Positions 6,515 through 12,850 of a DNA stretch of 13,008 nucleotides are shown piece after piece; positions within the stretch are counted from its first letter, which is position 1, and every line of letters starts with the position of its first letter. The position numbers and the translations under genes are program-made. The notes below the pieces were generated by a model. It did no database searches. It was not told the DNA's origin and saw nothing but the letters and a program-made list of their open reading frames with translations. The DNA is taken from the NCBI GenBank assembly GCA_937874455.1, contig CALNBE010000209.1, positions 1-13,008 on the forward strand. Reading direction: 5' to 3'. Origin of the DNA: an uncultured Opitutia bacterium (GTDB lineage Bacteria > Verrucomicrobiota > Verrucomicrobiia > Opitutales > UBA953).

Positions 6515-7438
6515 TCAGCCAAACAGCGCCTCGACGTAGGCCGGCACCGAGAACGGTTGCAGATCCTCCGGCTGCTCGCCTAAGCCGACAAAATAAATCG
6601 GCAGCCCCAGGCTGCGGTAAATCCCCACCAGCGCCCCGCCGCGCGAGGTGCCGTCGAGCTTCGTGATGACCAGCCCGGTCAGGCCAAAGGCCTCGTGAAA
6701 AACCCTCGCCTGCTCGACCGAGTTCGATCCCAACGAGCCGTCCACCACCAACCAGCGGTGATGCGGCGCGGACGGATCAACCTTTTGCACCACGCGGCCA
6801 AATTTTTTCAATTCCTCCAGCAAATGCCCCTTGGTGTGCAGGCGCCCGGCGGTGTCGAGAATCGCCACGTCCTTGCTCCGGGATTTCGCGGCCTGCAACG
6901 TGTCAAACGCCACCGCCGCCGAATCCGCCCCGTGCTGGCTGGAGACAATCTCCACCTGCAAGCGCTCCGCCCAGCTTTGGATCTGGGCGTTGGCCGCGGC
7001 GCGAAAAGTGTCGCAGGCACCGAGAATCACCGACCGGCCTTCCTGCTGGAGCCGCCAGGCGAGCTTCGCCGCAGTGGTGGTTTTTCCCGCGCCGTTCACC
7101 CCGATCAGGGCGATCACCTCTGGATGATGCTCCGGGTTTGCCGTAAAATTCCCCTCGGCCCCGGCCAGCACCCGCGTCAAAACCGTTGTGCCAATTTTCG
7201 CCGCGTCCTGTCCGCGCAATTCCTTGTCCTTGCGATAGGCGGCGCGAATTTCCCCCAAAATTTCCTCCGTGGTTTCCACTCCAAAATCCGCCGCGAAGAG
7301 CGCTTCCTCCAACTCGTCAATGGTCGCCGCGTCCAGCTTGGCGGCAAACAGGCCGCCCACCTTGCCGAAAAACTTCTGGAAGGTCGGCGTGTTCTTCCGC
7401 AGTCCGTCTTTAAATTTCTGAAACAGTGATCCGAACAT
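6515..7438 (-). CDS. ftsY: Signal recognition particle receptor FtsY
   Basis: Membrane-associated SRP GTPase that docks Ffh-ribosome complexes at the Sec translocon. 307 aa, a short NG-type form with no acidic A domain. Residues 1-20 (MFGSLFQKFKDGLRKNT) form a basic amphipathic lipid-binding helix; the N domain runs to about 100 and the G domain follows. G1 is GVNGAGKTTT (113-122), the insertion-box motif DTFRAAAN is at 143-150, G3 DTAGR at 195-199, and G4 TKLDG at 259-263. The protein ends VGLGEQPEDLQPFSVPAYVEALFG. The usual DATTGQN motif reads DGSLGSN (233-239), an uncommon change. ATG 7438 is 24 bp after the nusB stop, with GGAGG 13 nt upstream. It is the last gene of the leftward run. Confidence 0.97.
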   Translation of the reverse strand: MFGSLFQKFKDGLRKNTPTFQKFFGKVGGLFAAKLDAATIDELEEALFAADFGVETTEEILGEIRAAYRKDKELRGQDAAKIGTTVLTRVLAGAEGNFTANPEHHPEVIALIGVNGAGKTTTAAKLAWRLQQEGRSVILGACDTFRAAANAQIQSWAERLQVEIVSSQHGADSAAVAFDTLQAAKSRSKDVAILDTAGRLHTKGHLLEELKKFGRVVQKVDPSAPHHRWLVVDGSLGSNSVEQARVFHEAFGLTGLVITKLDGTSRGGALVGIYRSLGLPIYFVGLGEQPEDLQPFSVPAYVEALFG

Positions 7439-7448
7439 GAAAAACCTT

Positions 7449-7457
7449 TTTCCTCCG
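7449..7457 (-). promoter_or_regulatory. Shine-Dalgarno site for ftsY
   Basis: CGGAGGAAA on the minus strand lies between the nusB stop and the ftsY ATG, with 13 nt from GGAGG to the start codon. The spacing is slightly long; a second purine patch AAAAAGG lies nearer. It is one of the few recognisable ribosome sites in the window. Confidence 0.6.
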
Positions 7458-7462
7458 CTCCC

Positions 7463-7942
7463 CTAGGAATCCGCAGCCTCGCGCAGGGGCCGGTTCAGCC
7501 GGGCCTTCACGCGGTCCAGAATGCCGTTGACGAATCGCTTGGCGTCATCGGTGGAAAATTCCTTTGCCAGCTCAATCGCCTCGTTAATCGTCACCACCGG
7601 CGGAATGTCGCGCCGGAAAAGCAGTTCGTAAACCGCCAATCGCAAAATGGCCAAATCCACCTTGGCGATGCGATCGAAGGCCCAGTTTTGCGCGTACACC
7701 CGGATCGCCTCGTCCACATCGGCAATATTTTCCACCACGCCATTCACCAGTTCCTCCGCGAAAGCGTAGTATTCGCGCTCCTTTTCCTGCGCGCTGAAAA
7801 ACTGCCGCAGTGCGTCAGCCAGATGATCGGGACAACACGCGTCCCAAGCATAGAGATATTGCATCGCGGCGATGCGATTGGCCCGGCGGCGATTGGGCTT
7901 CCGGGCACCCTCCTGCGGCTCTTTTTGCTCTGCTGGCTCCAT
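7463..7942 (-). CDS. nusB: Transcription antitermination factor NusB
   Basis: Binds boxA RNA together with NusE (ribosomal protein S10) to prevent premature termination of rRNA transcription. 159 aa, all-helical family. The N-terminal RRRANRIAAMQYLYAWD (residues 18-34) matches the family's opening Arg-rich helix. The C-terminal half, with KVDLAILRLAVYELLFRRDIPPVVTINEAIELAK and FVNGILDRV, is diagnostic. A hydrophilic leader of about 17 residues (EPAEQKEPQEGARKP) precedes it. ATG 7942 is only 9 bp after the ribH stop, so translational coupling is likely. The ribH-nusB order is common in bacteria, which supports both calls. Confidence 0.96.
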   Translation of the reverse strand: MEPAEQKEPQEGARKPNRRRANRIAAMQYLYAWDACCPDHLADALRQFFSAQEKEREYYAFAEELVNGVVENIADVDEAIRVYAQNWAFDRIAKVDLAILRLAVYELLFRRDIPPVVTINEAIELAKEFSTDDAKRFVNGILDRVKARLNRPLREAADS

Positions 7943-7951
7943 GCGTGTGCG

Positions 7952-8569
7952 TTAGTTTTTGTGAAAAGGGGAGCGCCCGTTGCCGAAGGAATCACCTTCG
8001 TCCTCGTCGTCCCCCATGTCCTCCATAAAATCCTGCAAGGCGGCGGCATCATCCTCGGTTTGCTGGCGGGCCACTTCCTCGTCGAGCGCGTCCAGATAGT
8101 CGCCAAGCTGCACATGGTGCCAGGCCATTTCCAGGGCGGCGTGCGCAAACTCGGCGCCGCGATCCAGCCCGCCCGTGACTCTTTCCTCCGCCTGCGCCCG
8201 GGTGTTGGTGGTCAGTATTCCGTTGATCACCGGGACCTCCGTTTGCATCGCAATCCCCTGCAAGGCGACCGCCGTACTTTGGGCAATCACCTCGTGGTGC
8301 AGGGTGTCACCCGCGATAATCAGGCCAAGGGCAATGACACAGTCGTACTCGCCCGTTTGCGCCAGCATGTTGGCCACATAAGGCAACTCCGAGGCACCGG
8401 GAACGCGCAATACTTTGATCGCCCCTTCCGCGACTCTTGCCGCGCGCAGCTCCGAACGAACCCGCTCCAGCAAAGCCTCCACCAAGTCGTTGTTATAGCG
8501 GGAGGCGACGATGCCGAAAAACAAATCGGTGCCGTCAACACTGGGAGCGGTGGGCTTGTCCGTACTCAT
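7952..8569 (-). CDS. ribH: 6,7-dimethyl-8-ribityllumazine synthase with acidic C-terminal tail
   Basis: Penultimate step of riboflavin synthesis: condenses 5-amino-6-ribitylaminouracil with the RibB product. 205 aa against about 155 in most relatives. Core motifs are SRYN (23-26), VPGASELP (56-63), GLIIAGDTLHHEV (82-94, with the likely catalytic histidine at 91) and INGILTTNTRAQAEER (115-130). The position usually Arg/Lys in the IRG part of the phosphate loop is Ala86. From about 157 a non-core tail follows with many Asp/Glu (for example EDMGDDEDEGD, 183-193), ending GNGRSPFHKN. ATG 8569 has no Shine-Dalgarno. It follows the 42-aa lipoprotein gene by 81 bp and precedes nusB by 9 bp. The enzyme identity is secure; the tail's function is unknown. 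Confidence 0.95.
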   Translation of the reverse strand: MSTDKPTAPSVDGTDLFFGIVASRYNNDLVEALLERVRSELRAARVAEGAIKVLRVPGASELPYVANMLAQTGEYDCVIALGLIIAGDTLHHEVIAQSTAVALQGIAMQTEVPVINGILTTNTRAQAEERVTGGLDRGAEFAHAALEMAWHHVQLGDYLDALDEEVARQQTEDDAAALQDFMEDMGDDEDEGDSFGNGRSPFHKN

Positions 8570-8650
8570 GTATCAAAGAAGAAAACGTCAAAGGGAAGCT
8601 TCCCCCGCTTCAAACGCAAGGGAAGAAATGGCCAACAATGGAGAGCGTCC
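8570..8650 (-). other. Short intergenic region before ribH with alternative pairings
   Basis: GGGAAGCTTCCC (8593-8604) is a perfect 12-bp palindrome. A further GGGAAG at 8620-8625 can pair with its CTTCCC arm across a 15-nt loop, so two mutually exclusive structures are possible in the transcript. No riboswitch consensus was recognised. Confidence 0.35.
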
Positions 8651-8779
8651 TCAATCAAGGATCTGCGCGCCCTGGCTGGAGCCGCGATTTTCCTCCAAGC
8701 GGATTTCTTTCCGGCTGCTGCATGCGGTCAAAGTCAGCGCGCCAACGGCGACCAACAGGATAATGAGGGTGTTTTTCAT
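8651..8779 (-). CDS. Very small putative lipoprotein in the rib cluster
   Basis: 42 aa from ATG 8779. A lipoprotein signal is plain: MKNT, a hydrophobic run (LIILLVAVGALTLTA) and lipobox LTAC with the cysteine at 20. The mature peptide is only 23 residues (CSSRKEIRLEENRGSSQGAQ, then ILD) and charged. The reading frame continues upstream, but the signal peptide fixes the start at 8779. It lies 23 bp after the ribBA stop and 81 bp before ribH, in the same direction, so it is probably co-transcribed. No clear Shine-Dalgarno. No family recognised; the role is unknown, and a link to flavin metabolism is not implied by sequence. Confidence 0.75.
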   Translation of the reverse strand: MKNTLIILLVAVGALTLTACSSRKEIRLEENRGSSQGAQILD

Positions 8780-8802
8780 AAGTATTTTTAAGAGAAATTT
8801 TC

Positions 8803-9891
8803 TTACTCGAACGGCACCTGCTCGACCACCTCCAGATCGTAGCCTTCCAGCCCGACCATTTTGCGCGAGGTGTTGCTCAACAAGCGGATTTTGCGCAGGC
8901 CCAAGGCGCACAACACCTGAGCGCCGATGCCGTAGTCGCGCAGGCCCATCGGCTTGGCCAGCACTTGGCCGTCCTCCGAGGGCATGTTTTCCAGCGTGTT
9001 TTGTGGATGCTCAATGTAGAGGAAAACGCCCTGCCCGGCCCGGGAGATTTTTTCCAGCGACCGCTGCAGACTTTTTTGTCCGTCCGTGCCTTTCAGCAAA
9101 AACAAATCCGCCAACACGTCCTCTGCCTGCACCCGCACCAGCGTCGGGCCGGAGCCAAGCGCTCCCATCGTGAACGCCAGATGATGCCGCCCGTCCACCT
9201 TGCTGCGAAAAATGTGCAGGGTAAAATCACCGTAGGCCGAGGGAAAGGGCCGCCGGGCCACCAATTCGACCAACGTCTCCCGCCGCGCCCGGTACTCGAT
9301 CAATTGCGCGATGGAAACCATTTTCAGGCCGAATTTTTTCTTAAACTCCGTCAGTTCCGGCAACCGCTGCACCGTGCCGTCGTCGTTCACCAGCTCGCAC
9401 AGCACGCCGGAGGGGTGCAGTCCCGCTAGCCGGGCCAAGTCCACCGCAGCCTCCGTGTGCCCGGCCCGCTCCAGCACACCGCCCGGGCGCGCCCGCAAAG
9501 GAAACACATGCCCCGGCTGCACCAGCTGCTCGGGCGTCGACTTTTCGTCTGCAATGATGCGGATTGCCGCAGTGCGGTCATGCGCGCTGATGCCGGTCGT
9601 GACGCCCTCGGCGGCATCCACCGTCACCGTAAAATCCGTGCGATGCCCTTCGCGGTTTTGCTGTACCATCGGGCCAAGCCCGAGGCGGCGCAACTGACTC
9701 TCGACTGTCGGGACGCAAATGATACCGCTGCAATAGCGGATCATCATCGTCACCGTCTCCGGGGTCGCCTTTTCGGCCGCCATGATCAGGTCGCCCTCGT
9801 TCTCCCGATGCTCGTCATCGGTGACGATGATCAATCGGCCTGCGGCAATGTCCGCAATCGCATCTTCAATGGGATCAAAGGGAGACAGCAT
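8803..9891 (-). CDS. ribB: 3,4-dihydroxy-2-butanone 4-phosphate synthase with degenerate GTP cyclohydrolase II-like domain
   Basis: The N-terminal DHBP synthase domain (about 5-205) converts ribulose 5-phosphate to the four-carbon riboflavin precursor. Its active-site blocks are intact: DDEHRENEGDLIMAAE (25-40), GVTTGISAHDR (96-106), PGHVFPLRA (126-134) and GHTEAAVDLARLAGL (144-158). The C-terminal part (about 210-362) resembles GTP cyclohydrolase II at its end (LRDYGIGAQVL, GLEGYDLEVVEQVP). It lacks the three zinc cysteines (the segment reads ADLFLLKGTDGQKSLQ, 261-276), and RQEGRGIGL is replaced by EHPQNTLEN (294-302). RibA activity is therefore unlikely. Length is 362 aa from ATG 9891; an upstream TTG at 9933 would add 14 residues. 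Such RibB-X hybrids are known in Proteobacteria; a separate RibA is expected elsewhere. No FMN riboswitch was seen before it. Confidence 0.93.
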   Translation of the reverse strand: MLSPFDPIEDAIADIAAGRLIIVTDDEHRENEGDLIMAAEKATPETVTMMIRYCSGIICVPTVESQLRRLGLGPMVQQNREGHRTDFTVTVDAAEGVTTGISAHDRTAAIRIIADEKSTPEQLVQPGHVFPLRARPGGVLERAGHTEAAVDLARLAGLHPSGVLCELVNDDGTVQRLPELTEFKKKFGLKMVSIAQLIEYRARRETLVELVARRPFPSAYGDFTLHIFRSKVDGRHHLAFTMGALGSGPTLVRVQAEDVLADLFLLKGTDGQKSLQRSLEKISRAGQGVFLYIEHPQNTLENMPSEDGQVLAKPMGLRDYGIGAQVLCALGLRKIRLLSNTSRKMVGLEGYDLEVVEQVPFE

Positions 9892-9923
9892 GGGAAAGGC
9901 GAGGAGTTTCGGACGCCGCCGCA

Positions 9924-9954
9924 GGGTTGTCAACCCACCGGGAGCATCCGGTGG
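9924..9954 (-). promoter_or_regulatory. Palindrome, -35 box and hairpin upstream of ribBA
   Basis: GGGTTGTCAACCC (9924-9936) is a perfect 13-bp palindrome with 6-bp half-sites. The minus strand of its centre contains the consensus -35 hexamer TTGACA (9928-9933), but the hexamer 17 bp downstream, GAAACT (9905-9910), is a poor -10. Overlapping the palindrome is a 7-bp hairpin CCACCGG (9935-9941) / CCGGTGG (9948-9954) with a 6-nt loop and no U tract. Together these could be an operator-promoter for the rib block or an RNA element between ald and ribBA. A GGAGGAAA lies at about 9964-9971, with no start codon at a suitable distance for ribBA. Confidence 0.35.
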
Positions 9955-9992
9955 ATCGACGCCTTTCCTCCGGCCGCATCAGCCTGCCACAC

Positions 9993-11075
9993 TCACTTGC
10001 CCAAGGCTTCTTTGACCTTGGCGTAAGTAATTTCCCCATTCCGGGTGTTCAAACCCTTGGCCAACTCGGGGAATTTTTCCATCGCGGCCTCCGCGCCCAG
10101 ATCCGCCAGCCGCACCGCGTAGGGGATGGTGGCGTTCGACAACGCCTCCGTCGCCGTCCGCGCATAGGCGCCGGGCATGTTGGTCACGCAGTAGTGCGTC
10201 ACCCCCTCCTCCACAAAAGTCGGATGCAGGTGCGAGGTGGGCCGGGAAGTTTCCGAGCAACCGCCTTGGTCGATGGCAATGTCCACAAAAACCGATCCTG
10301 GCTTCATCAGGCGAAGCAGTTCGCGGCGGAGCAACTTCGGTGCCTTCGCGCCGGGCAGCAGCACCGCGCCGATCAGCAAGTCCGTGCTGGGCAGCAGCTC
10401 GCGCAGATTGTGCTCGTTCGAGAAAACCGTTTTGACCGAGGAACCCAGCACAGTGTCCAGATAGCGCATCTTTTCGATGTCCACATCCAAAATCGACACA
10501 TCCGCACCAAATCCCTTCGCCATGCGCGCGGCATTCACTCCGGCGGTCCCGCCGCCGACCACCACTACCTTTGCCGGCAGCACGCCCGGCACGCCGCCAA
10601 GCAAAACTCCCGCGCCACCCTGCACCTGCGACAGATGCTGCGCGCCCACGACGACCGACATCCGTCCGGCAATTTCACTCATCGGCTCCAGCAGGGGTAG
10701 CCGACGGTTCAGCTCCACGGTCTCATAGGCAATCGCCGTGGTCTTCGCCTTCAACAGCGCCTCGGTCAGCTCCGGCTCCGCCGCCAAATGCAGATAGGTG
10801 AATAGCAACAAATCCGGCCGCAAATAACCGTACTCGGAAGCCTGCGGCTCCTTCACTTTGATCACCATCCCGGCCTTTCCCCATACCTCGGCCGCGCTTT
10901 CCAAAATTTCTCCGCCCGCCGCCGCATAATCAGCGTCCAAAAATCCGCTACCCACGCCCGCGCCTTTCTCCACGAATACTTGATGCCCGCGGCTGGTCAG
11001 CATTCTCACGCCCCCAGGTGTCGCAGCCACTCGGCTTTCTTTTTCTTTTACCTCTTTGGGTATGCCAATTTTCAT
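9993..11075 (-). CDS. ald: Alanine dehydrogenase
   Basis: NAD-dependent oxidative deamination of L-alanine to pyruvate and ammonia, and the reverse; cytoplasmic. 360 aa from ATG 11075, close to the usual ~370. The N-terminal catalytic half has GIPKEVKEKESRVAATPGGV with R15, K75 in KVKEP and H96 in TYLHLA, the pyruvate/active-site residues of the family. A Rossmann NAD fold starts at VVVVGGGTAGVNAARMA (170-186), with the acidic residue after ILDVD. The catalytic Asp is D269 in IAIDQGGC. The frame is open further upstream, but MKIGIPKE is the family start. It lies 23 bp after comEC in the same direction; about 100 bp with structured DNA separates it from ribBA. Confidence 0.96.
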   Translation of the reverse strand: MKIGIPKEVKEKESRVAATPGGVRMLTSRGHQVFVEKGAGVGSGFLDADYAAAGGEILESAAEVWGKAGMVIKVKEPQASEYGYLRPDLLLFTYLHLAAEPELTEALLKAKTTAIAYETVELNRRLPLLEPMSEIAGRMSVVVGAQHLSQVQGGAGVLLGGVPGVLPAKVVVVGGGTAGVNAARMAKGFGADVSILDVDIEKMRYLDTVLGSSVKTVFSNEHNLRELLPSTDLLIGAVLLPGAKAPKLLRRELLRLMKPGSVFVDIAIDQGGCSETSRPTSHLHPTFVEEGVTHYCVTNMPGAYARTATEALSNATIPYAVRLADLGAEAAMEKFPELAKGLNTRNGEITYAKVKEALGK

Positions 11076-11098
11076 AGTTTTGTGCCCTGTTAAACAAT

Positions 11099-12850
11099 TC
11101 AGGAAAGGCGACAGCAAAGCATAAATGATACCAGTATCAACACCGGAGGGAGGAGAAATCGCAGGCCCCCGTTTTTATTTGTTGCCGAGCACCCCATGCA
11201 CCAAGCCAACATCACAAACAGCAATAAATTGCCAATTCCCGCTTCCCGGTAACTCAACGTCAAAGCCATTCCCGGCACTGCCGAAGCTTGTTCAACCAAA
11301 AGCAATAGTACTGCCAAAATTTGTGCAGCCAGCCAATTCACCCATCCCATCCACCCGGCCAGTCCCAATGCGCCGCCAGCCAAACTGGCAAAGCCCAGCA
11401 CCATCGCCGGGGTGGACAACGGCACCGCCAGCAAATTCACCGCTAGCGAACCAACTGAGAACAAATCGAAGTGCTCCACGATCAGCGGCGAACTCGCCAG
11501 CGTCGCCGCCAGCCCGATGCACAAACTGTCCACCAGCCATCTCTGCCCGGCGACCAAGCTGCGCTGCCACCAAGCCCAACTGCGCTCCGGTAAATCCCGC
11601 CACAAAACCCAACGCGCCTTGATCCAGCCAGCCAGCGGCACACCGTAAAGCAACAGCATCGCCACCACCGCATAGGAAAGTTGAAAGCCGATATTTAGCA
11701 GTGTCAGCGGCTCCCACAACAATACCGTCGTGGCCGCAAACACCAAGCCGGCCAGCGGACTGCCATTCCGCCGCGCCACCCGCGCCAGCAACATGCACGC
11801 AATCATCCACCAAGCCCGAAAAGCCGACGGGGCCGCGCCGGTCACCAGCACAAACGCCAGCAGCACCACGATAATGCCCAGCCGCCAGGCCGCATCCGGA
11901 GCCCGCAGCCGCTTCCCCAGCCAAAACAATGCCGCCGCAATCACCCCGATGTGCAGCCCGCTAATCGCAAACAAATGCATGGTCCCAGTGCGCGCAAAAG
12001 TAGTCCGGGTCTCGCCGGACAGCGAGGAAATCCGCCCCAGCATCATTCCAACCAGCGCGTCTGCCTGCGCGGGGCTTTCCTCCAAGCCGCGCCGCAAACC
12101 CGCCTCCAGCCGTGCCGCCTGCCGGGCGCTCCAGCGCGTCACCCACGGGGCCTCCCGCTCCACTGCAAGCAAACTTCCCCGCGTCACCGCCCGTGACGCC
12201 CGCCGATATTCCAAATATTCGACAAACCCCGCGCTCTCCTCCTCCGAAAACTGCTGGGCCAGCGCACTCACTACGCCGCGCAAACGCCAGCGCGCACCAG
12301 GCAGCAAAGTTTCCTCCGGCACCGGACGACGCACCTGGCAAAACACGTCCGTGTTCTCCGCCGCTGCCAAAAAATCCGGCGCTCCCACCACGCGCGCCAC
12401 TCCCGAAACCGTTTTGGAGGTCTCCCGCGCAGGAAAAACCTGCACCCACTCAACCACCATCTCCGCCTCCCGCGGCGGACGTTCCGCCCAATCCACCCGC
12501 GGCGGCACACGGACCGCAAACAGCAGCAGCGCCAGCCCCGCGATGCCCGCGACAAAAGACACCTGCCAAAGGAAAATTTCCTCCGCGCCCCGCCAAGCCC
12601 CCGCCACACCCACCAGCAGCAACAACACGCCAGCCAGCGGGGCGTGCCAGTCCACCGCAAAGCAAAATGTCCACACCAGCACCAAGGGCACAAGCACCCA
12701 CAGCAACGGCACATGCCCGACCGGCACGGGGCCGGATTCGTCCGACGACGCTAGCAGGGCGGGTTGGATATCCTCGGCAAGTAATGCGGCCACTTCCGAA
12801 AACCTGTCATGAAACTTTTTTTCGCAACCAGCACGCGGAGAAACTCCCAT
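11099..12850 (-). CDS. comEC: ComEC/Rec2-type DNA uptake channel lacking the metallo-beta-lactamase domain
   Basis: ComEC moves single-stranded DNA across the inner membrane during natural transformation. From GTG 12865 the frame has 588 codons (583 from ATG 12850). In the 588-residue numbering, hydrophobic segments lie near 52-118, then a soluble OB-fold-like part (135-235). The competence domain from about 265 has HLFAISGLHIGV (297-308), TGAAPSAFRAWWM (342-354), GFQLSYAVVAMLLLYG (393-408) and FSVGSLAVNLLAVPLS (469-484). The protein ends soon after a last hydrophobic segment (LLPPVLILVSFMLCCRLS). Full-length ComEC proteins (about 750 aa) carry a C-terminal metallo-beta-lactamase-like nuclease; none follows here. 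The start is uncertain: GTG 12865, ATG 12850, GTG 12793 or GTG 12727; the first two overlap folK by 100-115 bp. Confidence 0.88.
   Translation of the reverse strand: MGVSPRAGCEKKFHDRFSEVAALLAEDIQPALLASSDESGPVPVGHVPLLWVLVPLVLVWTFCFAVDWHAPLAGVLLLLVGVAGAWRGAEEIFLWQVSFVAGIAGLALLLFAVRVPPRVDWAERPPREAEMVVEWVQVFPARETSKTVSGVARVVGAPDFLAAAENTDVFCQVRRPVPEETLLPGARWRLRGVVSALAQQFSEEESAGFVEYLEYRRASRAVTRGSLLAVEREAPWVTRWSARQAARLEAGLRRGLEESPAQADALVGMMLGRISSLSGETRTTFARTGTMHLFAISGLHIGVIAAALFWLGKRLRAPDAAWRLGIIVVLLAFVLVTGAAPSAFRAWWMIACMLLARVARRNGSPLAGLVFAATTVLLWEPLTLLNIGFQLSYAVVAMLLLYGVPLAGWIKARWVLWRDLPERSWAWWQRSLVAGQRWLVDSLCIGLAATLASSPLIVEHFDLFSVGSLAVNLLAVPLSTPAMVLGFASLAGGALGLAGWMGWVNWLAAQILAVLLLLVEQASAVPGMALTLSYREAGIGNLLLFVMLAWCMGCSATNKNGGLRFLLPPVLILVSFMLCCRLS

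Noticed and set aside
6718..6733. GTTCGATCC-like string resembling the T-loop of a tRNA
   Set aside because: Lies within conserved ftsY codons and no cloverleaf or acceptor stem can be drawn around it.
7688..8791. Long rightward frame opposite nusB, ribH and the small lipoprotein
   Set aside because: It crosses three recognised genes on the other strand and has no family features.
9931..9947. Tiny leader peptide (ATG at 9947, five codons) before ribBA
   Set aside because: No attenuator with a U tract and no regulatory codon run; the ATG falls in the hairpin loop by chance.
9892..9992. Possible FMN riboswitch before ribBA
   Set aside because: None of the conserved RFN-element segments is present and the gap is too short for the full structure.
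11076..11098. Possible stand-alone metallo-beta-lactamase domain for ComEC next to its 3' end
   Set aside because: Only 23 bp separate comEC from the ald start; no coding space and no HxHxDH motif on either strand here.
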